Shown: positions 8,233-16,858, counted from the stretch's first letter. The stretch is 56,967 bases of DNA from Bifidobacteriaceae bacterium (GCA_031268215.1 JAIRXP010000057.1:1-56967), one strand, 5' to 3'. Translations and numbers: made by a program. Notes: generated by a model not told the origin, from the letters alone.

Positions 8233-9354
8233 CTAGCCGCCGGCCAGTTGGCGGTAAGCCTCCACTAAGGCTTCGCCCTCGCCGCGCCAATTGAGCCGCT
8301 CCACTGCCAGGCGCCTGGCGTTAGCCGAATGGCGTAGCGATAGGGCGTCATCGGCGGCGTAACGGGCTATGGCGGCGGCCACTTCCTTCGGCGAGGACGG
8401 ATCTACCAGCAGGCCGCAATCGTTATCCAGGATGATGGGCCGCCAGTGCTCAAAGTCTGATGCGATCACCGGCAATCCGGCCGCGAGGTACTCGAAGAGC
8501 TTGGTCGGCAGGGCGCCGCCGCGGTGAGCCGGCGTATCCTGCAACAAGAGCAGGCCAACCCGCGCTTGAAGCATCAGCTCGCGAGCCTCCTCCGGCACCA
8601 CTACACCCACGTAGTCAACTTCCGCCCAGCCGGGACGGGCGGCTAGTTCGGCCTCAAATCCGGCAGAGGTCATTGGGCCGGCCATCCGCAAGACCCAGCC
8701 GTCGGGGAACTCGGGGAACTGGGCGGCATCCGTCATGACGAAGGCACCGCGGCGCTGGGCCATCAACCCGACATAAGTTGCCACTTTGGGCCGCTCGGTG
8801 ATCGGGGGAGCATCTTCTTCGTCGGCGCGCAGCGGCGGGTAATTGTGGACAACTGTTGTCTTGGCGGCCGGGAAGCGCTCGGCGATTGGCGACGTGGCCG
8901 TAATAACGTGATTGGCCAAGCCACCCAAGCGCACAATCCCCTTGGCCAGGACCTGGGCTAGGCGGCGGCCGACGGGCCCCAGGTAGGGCTTTGACTGAAC
9001 GTCCAGCGGCAGATCCTCATGCGCGTCCCAGATCACCTTCTTGCCGCGCAGCCGCAGGTAAGGCACTGCCCAGACCAGCTCTGGATCATGCAGGTGGTAA
9101 ACATCCGCCTTGGTCTTCAGGGCCGTGCGGATGGCGCGAATAGAGCCAAATAGCATCCGCCGGCCACGGGCCAAAGGCGGGCAGGGGATCACATGCACCC
9201 CAACATTCGGTCCCGGCACCGGAGTGTCAACAGCGACCAGTGAAACCTGGTAGCCCGCCTCCACCAGCGTGGCGCATTCGCGGTAGTGGATCCGGTTATC
9301 GGTCCAGCGGTGAACTGAACTGACGTGAGTGACCCGCCGGGCGCCGGTCCTCAC
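8233..9354 (-). CDS. GT-B glycosyltransferase, family 4-like
   Basis: This 373-residue glycosyltransferase transfers a sugar to a growing surface polymer, by family. The N-terminal half contains VYHLHDPELVW and WDAHEDLP. The C-terminal half holds the nucleotide-sugar site: GGALPTKLFEYLAAGLPVIASD (residues about 278-299), the usual ExxAxGxPVI core of GT4 enzymes. It starts with GTG at 9354, overlapping the ABC ATPase stop by 4 bp, so it is coupled to the exporter. It is the last gene of the minus-strand run GT2, permease, ATPase, GT4. Donor and acceptor cannot be told. Confidence 0.86.
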   Translation of the reverse strand: MRTGARRVTHVSSVHRWTDNRIHYRECATLVEAGYQVSLVAVDTPVPGPNVGVHVIPCPPLARGRRMLFGSIRAIRTALKTKADVYHLHDPELVWAVPYLRLRGKKVIWDAHEDLPLDVQSKPYLGPVGRRLAQVLAKGIVRLGGLANHVITATSPIAERFPAAKTTVVHNYPPLRADEEDAPPITERPKVATYVGLMAQRRGAFVMTDAAQFPEFPDGWVLRMAGPMTSAGFEAELAARPGWAEVDYVGVVVPEEARELMLQARVGLLLLQDTPAHRGGALPTKLFEYLAAGLPVIASDFEHWRPIILDNDCGLLVDPSSPKEVAAAIARYAADDALSLRHSANARRLAVERLNWRGEGEALVEAYRQLAGG

Positions 9355-10106
9355 ATGTCCTCCATGGTGAAGGCGTTCTCCCCCACCTCAAGGAACTTGG
9401 TGTACGCGTCAATGCAGGTCTGCGGGTCAGAGTGGATCATCAGCTTGCCCTTGTGGATCCAAATGCAGTCATTGCACATGTCCCGGATTGAACCCAGGGA
9501 GTGCGACACCAGGAACATGGCCCGGGCGGACTCCATGAGTTCTTCCATCTTTTGGGCCGCCTTGACCCGGAATTGTGCGTCCCCCGCGGACAGGGCTTCG
9601 TCAATCATCAAGATGTCCGGGTCCATATGCACGCCCACGGCGAAGGCCAGACGGGTGGTCATGCCGGAAGAGTAAGTAGTCAAGGGCATGTCCATGAATT
9701 CGCCAATGTCCGCGAAGTCCGCGATGTCCTTGGCCCTTTCAGCCACCTGAGCCCGCGACATACCCTGCGCTAGACCGCCCAAGACTACGTTCTCCCGGCC
9801 AGTCAGCTTGGAGTTGAAACCCACGCCCAATGCCAGCAGCGAACTGATCCGTCCACGTACCTCAATCCTCCCCGAGGATGGCGCCAGAATACCTGCGATC
9901 GCCCTGACCAGGGTTGACTTTCCGGCGCCGTTGGCGCCAATGATCCCCAAGGACGTGCCGACGGGCACGTCAAAAGTCAGGTTCTGAAGCGCATGGACTT
10001 CCCGCACCGCCCGTTCACCCCGGCCAAGCCGGACGACAGCGCTTCTGAGGGTGGGCACACGCTCAAAAGTGGTGCGGTAGGTGATCGACAACTCCCGCAC
10101 CGCCAC
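9351..10106 (-). CDS. ABC transporter ATP-binding protein for surface polysaccharide / teichoic-type polymer export
   Basis: This 251-residue ATPase belongs to the Wzt/TagH/RfbE family. Walker A is GANGAGKST, the signature is TYSSGMTTRLAFAV, Walker B is DILMIDEALSAGD and the H-loop is VSHS. It lacks the C-terminal carbohydrate-binding domain found in O-antigen Wzt proteins that recognise a capped glycan. GTG 10106 is chosen because AAAGGGAG sits about 11 nt upstream. That leaves 34 bp after the permease stop and gives AVRELSITYR as the N-terminus. The longer frame starting inside the permease gene reads as out-of-frame sequence at first. It works with the adjacent ABC-2 permease to move a lipid-linked polymer across the membrane. 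Confidence 0.9.
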   Translation of the reverse strand: MAVRELSITYRTTFERVPTLRSAVVRLGRGERAVREVHALQNLTFDVPVGTSLGIIGANGAGKSTLVRAIAGILAPSSGRIEVRGRISSLLALGVGFNSKLTGRENVVLGGLAQGMSRAQVAERAKDIADFADIGEFMDMPLTTYSSGMTTRLAFAVGVHMDPDILMIDEALSAGDAQFRVKAAQKMEELMESARAMFLVSHSLGSIRDMCNDCIWIHKGKLMIHSDPQTCIDAYTKFLEVGENAFTMEDM

Positions 10107-10140
10107 TGCGGGCAGAACTCCCTTTGGGGCTTGCTTAGAC

Positions 10141-11016
10141 TTAGATCCGGACAGCGAAATCACGCTCCCTTGACATGAAGAAGAGGGAGCCAAAGACAAA
10201 GCTGACCACCGCCCAGCCCAGGCCCACCAGCCACAGGTGCCATGGTGGCACAGTCGAGGACAGGAGCGCCTCACCCCAGCCGCCACAAATCGAGTACATC
10301 GGATTACAGAGCATCAGCCAGTACAGCGAATGATCAGGGCCAATCTTTGACAGTGGCCACAAGACTGGAGACAGGTACATCCAGATCCGCAGGAAGTAGG
10401 GCAGGAAACTGCCCGCGTCCCGGAAGTAGACCTGAAGGGCCCCCATGAAGGCGGCCAATCCAGCCGAGAAAACCACCATCAAGAGTAGGAAATAGACCGA
10501 GAGCAGCATCTCCCATCCCCAAGGCTGCTTGGTCAGCACCAGTTTCAGCACCAGGAAGACCGGCAGGGTGGGCAAGAAGCGGAAGAGCGAGGTCCTGACC
10601 GCAGCCAGCGGCATCAGCAGCCTGGGGAACGCCATCCTCGAGATCAGCGCGCCGCCTCCGGTGACGGACCCGGCCCCTGAGGACACCGCGCCCTGAAAGA
10701 GCGTGTAGAGGAACAGCCCGCAGCAGATGCGGGTCAAGGTGGGGCCGCCCTTCTTGATTTCCTCGCCAGTCAGGATCACCACCAGGATGAAGTAGACCAC
10801 CGCCAACAGGGTGGGGTTGAGCACCAGCCAGAGACGGCCAAACACCGTGTCGGTGTGGGCGGAACGAATCGATGAGCGGGAGAACTCGGACGCGAACGGC
10901 CAGCGTGCCAGCACGTCACGCACATACGGCCCGATCTTCGGCAGGCCGGCTCGGCCGGCCTCATAGATATGCAGTTCATCCCTCACACCGGATGTCTGCC
11001 CAGCAGTCTTGGACAA
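10141..11016 (-). CDS. ABC-2 type permease for polysaccharide / teichoic-type polymer export
   Basis: This roughly 291-residue protein is of the Wzm/TagG type, with six hydrophobic segments from about residue 70 (VLNPTLLAVVYFILVVIL) to the C-terminus. The family region SRSSIRSAHTDTVFGRLWLVLNP precedes the first helix, and WMYLSPVLWPL lies near the fifth. The start is uncertain. TTG 11016 has AGAGGA about 5 nt upstream and gives (M)SKTAGQTSG; an in-frame GTG at 11091 has no good ribosome site. It forms the membrane channel with the ATPase encoded 34 bp downstream. Confidence 0.86.
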   Translation of the reverse strand: MSKTAGQTSGVRDELHIYEAGRAGLPKIGPYVRDVLARWPFASEFSRSSIRSAHTDTVFGRLWLVLNPTLLAVVYFILVVILTGEEIKKGGPTLTRICCGLFLYTLFQGAVSSGAGSVTGGGALISRMAFPRLLMPLAAVRTSLFRFLPTLPVFLVLKLVLTKQPWGWEMLLSVYFLLLMVVFSAGLAAFMGALQVYFRDAGSFLPYFLRIWMYLSPVLWPLSKIGPDHSLYWLMLCNPMYSICGGWGEALLSSTVPPWHLWLVGLGWAVVSFVFGSLFFMSRERDFAVRI

Positions 11017-11147
11017 TATGGTCCTCTCTTCACTCGCCCGTTGCGGGCCGGCCTCCCTTGTGGCCCCACAAAGAATAGCGCCGCCCGTCACGAATTCCAG
11101 TAACCAGTCACCATCTACGGCGCGGACGCCGCCGGGTCACCGCCCGA

Positions 11148-12155
11148 TCACCGCCGCCAACCATCAAGAATCCCTCGCCAGAAGCCGGCCCCCCAAGCCA
11201 TGTGCATGGTCGCGATCACCACCGGGAGCCAAGCCCTGGCCTTGTTGTCTAGTCCCTTTGACGCCAACCCGGACGCCCCGGCCACCCCAGCGGCATAGAT
11301 GGCCGGCACCGCCAGCGCGGCTGCCCAGCGCCGCCGCCCGCGTCCAAGGCCCGCCAGGCCCACCACCAAGCCCACGCCAACCGCCAATGCCGCCGCCGGC
11401 GGCGCCAGGTAGCGGGCGGACGCCGTATCCGGGTAAGTCTTGATCACTCGCCAGCGCCACCGCCCGGTGGAGTAGAACTGGCTGGCCAAGGCCCGCCAGT
11501 TGCGCCGCGGCCGGTAAATGACTCCGAGCGCTGGGTCAAACCAGACCACTTTGCCGGCCTCAATCAGACGGTGGTTGAGTTCCCAGTCCTGGGCCCGAGC
11601 GAAAGTCTCGTTGAATCCGCCCACCTCATCCAGATCCGCCCGGCGGAAGCTGCCCAAGTAGACAGTCTTGACTGGCCCAGCCTCACCGCCGGTGTGGAAG
11701 GATTCCGCGCCTATCCCGTAGGGCGTCGACATGGCCCGCGCGACGGCTTTCTGGAAGGGCTGGGTCCCTTCCGGGACCATCATGCCGCCAGCGTTGGCGG
11801 CTCCCGTCTCCTCCAGCACCTCGACCGCCCGGCGGATATACCCCGGCGGCAGCAGCGAATGACCATCAACCCGCACAAGGTAATCATGAGCCGCTGCCCG
11901 CCAGGCCCGGTTCAGGCCCTCGGGGGTGCGCCCGGACGGATTAGGCACGACTGTCAAACTTGGGTGGCGCTCGGCCAGGCGGGCCGCCAGCGCCTCGGTG
12001 GCGTCATCGGACGGTCCAACCGCCATAACGACCTCAAACGGGCCGGGATAGCCCTGCACAAAAATCTGATCGATGGCCTGCTCCAGGTGGTCCGCTTCAT
12101 CGCGCACCGCCAGGAATACGCTGACACCAGGCCAAGGCCCCGGGATTGAACTCAC
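11148..12155 (-). CDS. Membrane-associated family 2 glycosyltransferase
   Basis: This 335-residue GT-A enzyme carries FLAVRDEADHLEQAI at the N-terminus, a metal-binding DGH in YLVRVDGHSLLP near residue 93 that replaces the usual DxD, and AQDWELNHRL, the ED/QDW-like acceptor motif near 195. Three hydrophobic segments after residue 245 anchor it in the membrane. It starts with GTG at 12155 and is first in the minus-strand export cluster. By family it adds sugars to a lipid-linked precursor; the sugar is unknown. Confidence 0.84.
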   Translation of the reverse strand: MSSIPGPWPGVSVFLAVRDEADHLEQAIDQIFVQGYPGPFEVVMAVGPSDDATEALAARLAERHPSLTVVPNPSGRTPEGLNRAWRAAAHDYLVRVDGHSLLPPGYIRRAVEVLEETGAANAGGMMVPEGTQPFQKAVARAMSTPYGIGAESFHTGGEAGPVKTVYLGSFRRADLDEVGGFNETFARAQDWELNHRLIEAGKVVWFDPALGVIYRPRRNWRALASQFYSTGRWRWRVIKTYPDTASARYLAPPAAALAVGVGLVVGLAGLGRGRRRWAAALAVPAIYAAGVAGASGLASKGLDNKARAWLPVVIATMHMAWGAGFWRGILDGWRR

Positions 12156-12458
12156 ACCCGCGATCTTACTTGGACATGGCCCTCAATGGCTCGGGCCCGT
12201 CTTCTAAATCGACGCGGCACGTACCCGTGAAGCCCCAATGCTCCCAGAACACTTGTCAAGGAGGCACCACGCAGGCCAGTTTTCGTCGGCGCCAAGCCTT
12301 GCATGACGCGGGCCGCACCGGCTTCGAGCGGGACGTCCTGAACGGGACGTTCTAAACAGGTCGCTCCACGCGGCCGAGCCGTTTACCTGCGAAAGGCAAA
12401 CCACGGCATCGGCGGGGTGTGCAAATTGCGCCATTCGGCAAGTGGCCGCGTGAACCTG
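12156..12458. other. Non-coding gap between glycosyltransferase and toxin remnant
   Basis: These 303 bp hold no open frame with a plausible start and family similarity. A minus-strand stretch reads FWEHWGFTGTCRVDLEDG... and stops 10 bp before the GT2 start, but it is only 28 codons with no ribosome site. The area is probably partly decayed sequence plus the GT2 promoter. Confidence 0.4.
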
Positions 12459-12656
12459 TCATAGCGCCAGCAGCAGGCGCAGGGCGCGGTCCACTTCCTC
12501 CATGAGCGGCGCCGTCAGCGTGGCTACCACGGCCGTGGCCACAGCGGTGCGGTTCACCCGGTCCGCTTGAACCACAAGCACTGGGCGGCGTCCGGCGGGG
12601 GCTGAATCCCCCGCGTCGCCCAGATCCACCCAACGGATCTCTCCGCGCCGCGCCAT
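12459..12656 (-). pseudogene. mazF: MazF/PemK-like toxin with a large in-frame internal deletion
   Basis: This 65-codon frame starts at ATG 12656 with GGAGGA 8 nt upstream. Residues 1-46 match the MazF N-terminus (RRGEIRWVDLGD, AGRRPVLVVQAD, NRTAVATAVVATLT). The next residues, APLMEEVDRALRLLLAL, match the extreme C-terminus of the same family. About 45-50 central residues, which hold the usual conserved Ser/Thr and the SVVN(V/A)xQ strand, are missing, while the frame and stop are kept. Endoribonuclease activity is therefore unlikely. It is preceded by a decayed antitoxin end. A retained short peptide with another role is possible but unsupported. Confidence 0.66.
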
Positions 12657-12657
12657 G

Positions 12658-12696
12658 TCACCATTCCTCCGCGCCCGTCATCGCCATCCAGACCGC
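12658..12696 (-). pseudogene. Remnant of the antitoxin C-terminus upstream of mazF
   Basis: In frame just before the mazF ATG, 12 codons read AVWMAMTGAEEW followed by TGA, with one base separating the TGA from ATG. TA antitoxins commonly end in EEW and sit 1 nt from, or overlap, the toxin start. A TAG (12697-12699) interrupts the frame upstream, and a TGA lies a few codons further. It looks like the tail of a lost antitoxin gene. Confidence 0.4.
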
Positions 12697-12800
12697 CTAC
12701 CCGCTGGCCAAAACTCTCGGGGTTCAAACTCTGCCCTCGATGCCGGGGGTCACCGTGCGGCCATCTCCTGGCATGGCCAGTTGCCCAGTAAGGTAGGCGG

Positions 12801-14159
12801 ATGCGCATATCGGTGATCGGCTGCGGATACCTGGGTGCGGTACACGCGGCGGCCATGGCAAGTTTGGGACATCAGGTGATTGGGATTGACCCGGATCCCG
12901 CGAAAATCGCCAGCCTGTCATCAGGGCGGGCACCATTCTTTGAACCGGGATTGCCGGAACTCCTGCGGCAGGGGCTGGACGGCGGGCGGCTCAGCTTCAC
13001 GACCTCCCCCAGCGCGGCCGCCGCCAACAGCGTTCATTTCATCTGCGTTGGGACGCCGCAACTACCGGGATCGCTGGGCGCGGACCTGACCGCCCTTGAC
13101 ACCGCCACCGAAGAATTGATGCCCCATTTGCGCCCCGGCGGCGTGGTGGTTGGCAAATCGACCGTTCCGGTCGGCACGGCGCGGCCCTTAGCGGCCCGCC
13201 TGGCGGATGCCCACGCCGCCCTGATTTGGAACCCGGAATTCCTCCGCGAGGGCCGGGCCGTGGCGGACACCCTGGCGCCGGACCGGATTGTCTACGGCCT
13301 GGCCACCACCACCGCTCGCGGGTTCGCGAACGACACTGGGGACAGCGCCTCCACTGCCCGCGCCGCTGGCTCGCTGGACCAGGTTTACGCCCGCTTGTTG
13401 GAGTCCGGCGTGCCCCGGCTGGAGATGTCATACGAATCGGCTGAACTGGTCAAGACTTCCGCCAACTCCTACCTGGCGTTGCGGGTCAGCTTCATCAACG
13501 CCATTTCCGATCTGGCGGATTCGGCCGGCGCCGACATCCTCGACGTGGCGGCCGCGCTCCGCTTGGACGAACGCATAGGGAAACACTTCCTGAACCCTGG
13601 GCTTGGTTTTGGCGGGGGCTGTTTGCCCAAAGACTTACACGCGTTGACGTCCCGGGCGGAACAGTTGGATGCCCCACTAACAGCCGCGCTGTTGTCCACC
13701 GCAGACCAGATCAACGTCTCGCGCCGCGCCCGCGTGGTCGAATTGACCCAGCGCGCCCTGGACGGCCCGGTAGCCGGCTCGCGTCTGGCCGTGCTGGGGC
13801 TGGCTTTCAAGCCTATGTCCGATGACGTTCGCAACAGCCAGTCCATTTTGGTCGCAGAGGCGTTGGCGGCGGCGGGAGCCAAGATAGTCGCTACCGACCC
13901 GCGGGCCGTCGAGACGGCCCGCGCGGCTCATCCAGCGCTGGCTTACACCGGAACGGTGATGGAAGCCGTCAAGGATGCCGACGCAATCCTGTTGCTGACC
14001 GAGTGGCCTGAATACCGTGAACTTGATCCGACCAGGTTGGCCTCTTGGACCCGGACCCGGCAGGTTGTCGATGCCCGCTGCGTACTTGATATACCCACAT
14101 GGGCCGCCGCCGGCTGGACTGTCCACGCCCCAGGCCGGCCCGTACCGTTGAATGTGTAG
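12801..14159 (+). CDS. ugd: UDP-glucose 6-dehydrogenase
   Basis: This 452-residue cytoplasmic enzyme oxidises UDP-glucose to UDP-glucuronate with two NAD+. The NAD-binding motif is GCGYLG at the N-terminus with IGIDPD after it. The dimer and substrate region contains WNPEFLREG and SAELVKTSANSYLALRVSFINAI. The catalytic Cys274 sits in GFGGGCLPKD. The C-terminal UDP-binding domain carries LGLAFKPMSDDVRNSQS. Length is normal. It is transcribed away from the glycan export cluster but probably supplies UDP-glucuronate for it. The gene 9 bp downstream is likely in the same operon. Confidence 0.94.
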   Translation: MRISVIGCGYLGAVHAAAMASLGHQVIGIDPDPAKIASLSSGRAPFFEPGLPELLRQGLDGGRLSFTTSPSAAAANSVHFICVGTPQLPGSLGADLTALDTATEELMPHLRPGGVVVGKSTVPVGTARPLAARLADAHAALIWNPEFLREGRAVADTLAPDRIVYGLATTTARGFANDTGDSASTARAAGSLDQVYARLLESGVPRLEMSYESAELVKTSANSYLALRVSFINAISDLADSAGADILDVAAALRLDERIGKHFLNPGLGFGGGCLPKDLHALTSRAEQLDAPLTAALLSTADQINVSRRARVVELTQRALDGPVAGSRLAVLGLAFKPMSDDVRNSQSILVAEALAAAGAKIVATDPRAVETARAAHPALAYTGTVMEAVKDADAILLLTEWPEYRELDPTRLASWTRTRQVVDARCVLDIPTWAAAGWTVHAPGRPVPLNV

Positions 14160-14168
14160 CGTCGCGAG

Positions 14169-15539
14169 ATGGCTCCTTGGATGCGTGAACCAGAGTATGT
14201 CGACATCTTGGCGGATGGCACCGTCAAGCAAGTCAATCCGTTCTCTGGCACCGAAGTTTGGACGGTGGCCGGCCGCGGGCACCGGCCCTTGGGGCCAGGG
14301 AAACAACGTCCAGAGGCACTTGACCCTGAGCGCCTAGATGCTTATTGCGTCTTCTGCCCCCGGCGCTATACGGACACCCCACCAGAGAAGTCTCGCCTGA
14401 TTCTGCCGCCCGTACCTCCGGCCGGAACCGACTGGCCTGGCCCTGATTGGCCTGTGCGGGCCTTGACTCCGGCCGGCGATCTCGCCGCCACCACCGCTGA
14501 ATTCCGGCGCGTGCCGAACCTGTTTGAGATCCTGTCCTTTGGCTATTGGCAGGCCAATTACGGCTACGAACTGCCGACTGATCTGGCTCACCACGCCCAG
14601 GAATATGTCGCCACGCCGCAGGGCCGCACCCACATTACCAAGTTACTGGCAGCCAAGGCGACCGCCAGTGGGCAGGCCCAACCGCCGGCCTGGACAGATG
14701 AACAGCTCGTTGATGCCGCCGGGGCGTTCTTGGCCTCTGGCCATGACGTGATAGTGGCCCGCCGCCATTTCATTGATAACGCCCTGGATGATTCGCAATT
14801 GGCCGGTGCGGGTACCCTCAGCCCGGAAGAGCACCGCCAGTTCATCAAGTTCACGGTTGGGGCGATGACCGATCTCTACCGCCGCAACCGTTATGTCCGT
14901 TACGTCAGCGTCTTTCAGAATTGGCTCAAACCGGCTGGCGCTTCGCTTGACCATCTCCACAAGCAGCTAGTGGCGGTCGACGAACACGGCGCTGGCTACG
15001 AGTTGGCGCTCCAGTCTTTGCGCCGCAACCCGGAAGTCTTCAATGAGCGGGCGGTCAACTACGCCGCCCGCAAGAACCTGATCATCGCGGAGAATGACTT
15101 CGCGGTGGCGTTGGCTGGGTTTGGCCACCGCTACCCAACCATTGAGGTGTTTTCCAAGTCCGAGGCTCCTGACCCATGGAACCACGAGCCAGCTGAGCTG
15201 GCCGGTGTAGCTGATCTGCTCCACGCCACCCACGCCGCGACCGGGACCGCCATCCCGACCAACGAAGAGTGGCATACCCGGCCGATTGACACCAAGAGCC
15301 CAACGCCTTGGCGGATCATGGTGAAATGGCGGGTCTCCACCGTGGCCGGATTTGAGGGGGCCACCAAGATCTACCTGAACACCATTGACCCTTACGCCTT
15401 GCGGGACCTGGTAGTGCCAAAGCTTTTCGCGTTGCGAGCCGAAGGCCGCGTCGCGCCGGAAATACGGATCGCCACCGAGGCGGCCTGCCGTCCCAATCCG
15501 CTGCGCTACACCGCGGACCGCGGGCCGTCGCTGTTCTGA
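14169..15539 (+). CDS. DUF4921 family protein, GalT/HIT-like nucleotidyltransferase fold
   Basis: This 456-residue protein has the galactose-1-phosphate uridylyltransferase fold. Cys60 and Cys63 (YCVFC) form half of a zinc site as in GalT. SLDHLHKQL contains the HxHxQ-type catalytic triad at His262, His264 and Gln266. A second GalT-like region, FGHRYPTIEVFSKSE, follows near 320. It belongs to DUF4921, an actinobacterial family with no settled function to my knowledge. It begins 9 bp after ugd, which suggests a nucleotide-sugar role, but the substrate is unknown. It ends before a strong hairpin. Confidence 0.8.
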   Translation: MAPWMREPEYVDILADGTVKQVNPFSGTEVWTVAGRGHRPLGPGKQRPEALDPERLDAYCVFCPRRYTDTPPEKSRLILPPVPPAGTDWPGPDWPVRALTPAGDLAATTAEFRRVPNLFEILSFGYWQANYGYELPTDLAHHAQEYVATPQGRTHITKLLAAKATASGQAQPPAWTDEQLVDAAGAFLASGHDVIVARRHFIDNALDDSQLAGAGTLSPEEHRQFIKFTVGAMTDLYRRNRYVRYVSVFQNWLKPAGASLDHLHKQLVAVDEHGAGYELALQSLRRNPEVFNERAVNYAARKNLIIAENDFAVALAGFGHRYPTIEVFSKSEAPDPWNHEPAELAGVADLLHATHAATGTAIPTNEEWHTRPIDTKSPTPWRIMVKWRVSTVAGFEGATKIYLNTIDPYALRDLVVPKLFALRAEGRVAPEIRIATEAACRPNPLRYTADRGPSLF

Positions 15540-15574
15540 CCCCTGCCGTAGCTACTCTGAACCCGGGCCTTGCT

Positions 15575-15604
15575 GGCAGCAGCCAGCCGCGGTCGGCTGC
15601 TGCC
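15575..15604 (+). terminator. Strong stem-loop after the DUF4921 gene
   Basis: A perfect 10 bp stem GGCAGCAGCC (15575-15584) / GGCTGCTGCC (15595-15604) encloses a 10 nt loop, 35 bp after the stop. No T-run follows. It is the most stable simple hairpin I saw in the window. Confidence 0.55.
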
Positions 15605-15668
15605 CTGATGGTGGACATCCGCCGCCTAGCTCAGCGGCAGCGAGCCTCGCGACCTAGGGTCTTGGTAC

Positions 15669-16703
15669 ATGCCACAAGCCGCGATGCCCGCGGCCATCGC
15701 CATTACTCTGGGCCTGCTATTGGCGGTGGTCACCTTCACCCCTCTGGTGGCCCTGGCCTATCGCCGCTACCACCGGCTGACCTGGCGTTACGTCCTGGCC
15801 TGGGTTGCCTTCTTGATCTACTTCATGGCAATCTGGGCATACACGCTGTTCCCGTTCCCGGGGCCCGGTCCGGTCCGCTGCGTGCGCCCACAATTGGTCC
15901 CGCTTTACTCGGTCCGCGACGCACTCAACTATCCGCATGGGTCGTTGGGGCAACTCCTCGACAATCCAGTAGTCGCTCAATCGACGCTCAATGTGGCGCT
16001 CTTCGTACCGCTGGGAGTCTTCATCAGCATCATCTGGCGCCGGGGTCCATTCATCTCGATGCTGGCCGGAGCTGGCCTGTCCCTATTCGTTGAGACAACC
16101 CAGCTGACTGGCGTTTGGTGGCTGTACCCGTGCGCCTACCGGGTGTTTGACACGGACGATCTGATTACCAACACCACCGGCGCGCTAATTGGAGGCGTTG
16201 TAGCGTTGGCCATTCCCCGCACCTGGTTCAGGCCCACGCCTCAGCCGCCGGGTGAACCGGCGCCCGTAACGGTTGGCCGCCGCTTGGTGGCCATGGTTTG
16301 CGACCTGGTCAGCGCGCTCCTGCTTGGCTCGGTACCGGAAATGGTCCTTGAAGCGTTCATTCACCCCAACCGCCATTGGCAAGAGACGTGGGGCATCTGG
16401 ATCGAGTTCACCATACCCTTCGCCGTCCAGGCTCTTTGCGTGGCCCTCTCCGGGCAGACTCTGGGCGATAAAGCCACGCTGCTGAAACTGGAGCCGGCTC
16501 GCCCGGCCTGGCTCTGGCGCCGAGCGACGCGGCTCTTTGGCGGGATCGGTGGCTTCCTATTGCTTGGCGTAACCACCAGCAGTTCGGGCTGGCCACAGCC
16601 TCTCTTCGTGGCAGCGGCGTTGATCGCCGTACTGCTCAACCGGCAGGGCCGGGGTCTGCCGGGAACGCTGGGACGCCAGACGCTCGTGGACAGCCGCGCC
16701 TGA
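15669..16703 (+). CDS. VanZ-RDD fusion membrane protein
   Basis: This 344-residue integral membrane protein has an N-terminal VanZ-like domain of about 185 residues. It shows WAYTLFPFP and NVALFVPLGVFISI, followed by SLFVETTQL and DTDDLITNTTGALIGG, the classic VanZ motifs. An RDD domain starts near residue 200 (GRRLVAMVCDLVSALLLGSVP), with LCVALSGQTLGDKATLLKL toward its end. VanZ gives low-level teicoplanin resistance in enterococci. RDD domains are membrane modules of unclear role. The fusion is known in actinobacteria; its function is not. The start at ATG 15669 lacks a clear ribosome site, and nearby in-frame starts are possible. Confidence 0.82.
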   Translation: MPQAAMPAAIAITLGLLLAVVTFTPLVALAYRRYHRLTWRYVLAWVAFLIYFMAIWAYTLFPFPGPGPVRCVRPQLVPLYSVRDALNYPHGSLGQLLDNPVVAQSTLNVALFVPLGVFISIIWRRGPFISMLAGAGLSLFVETTQLTGVWWLYPCAYRVFDTDDLITNTTGALIGGVVALAIPRTWFRPTPQPPGEPAPVTVGRRLVAMVCDLVSALLLGSVPEMVLEAFIHPNRHWQETWGIWIEFTIPFAVQALCVALSGQTLGDKATLLKLEPARPAWLWRRATRLFGGIGGFLLLGVTTSSSGWPQPLFVAAALIAVLLNRQGRGLPGTLGRQTLVDSRA

Positions 16704-16789
16704 CATGTTCTCACATTGCGAGATAATTCCCTTTACAAAACTTGGCTTTTGCCATTCCTTGGCATTGTTGTTCTGCCGGCCGGATTCCT

Positions 16790-16812
16790 GGCCCCCTCAC
16801 CTGGCGGGGGCC
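16790..16812 (+). terminator. Hairpin between VanZ-RDD gene and small ORF
   Basis: GGCCCCC (16790-16796) pairs with GGGGGCC (16806-16812) around a 9 nt loop. It lies 86 bp after the VanZ-RDD stop and 47 bp before the small ORF start, so it may be a terminator or a leader structure. Confidence 0.4.
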
Positions 16813-16858
16813 CGCGCCGGCTCAGACCACGTTGGCATACCCAGAAAGGAGCCCTAGA

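Noticed and set aside
12156..12240. Short minus-strand frame FWEHWGFTGTCRVDLEDG... before the GT2 gene
   Set aside because: It has no ribosome site, only 28 codons, and a stop just upstream of its first possible start.
15626..15690. tRNA gene suggested by TAGCTCAGCGG and a GCTC/GAGC D-stem
   Set aside because: No anticodon stem, T-arm or closing acceptor stem of proper length follows, so it cannot fold as a full tRNA.
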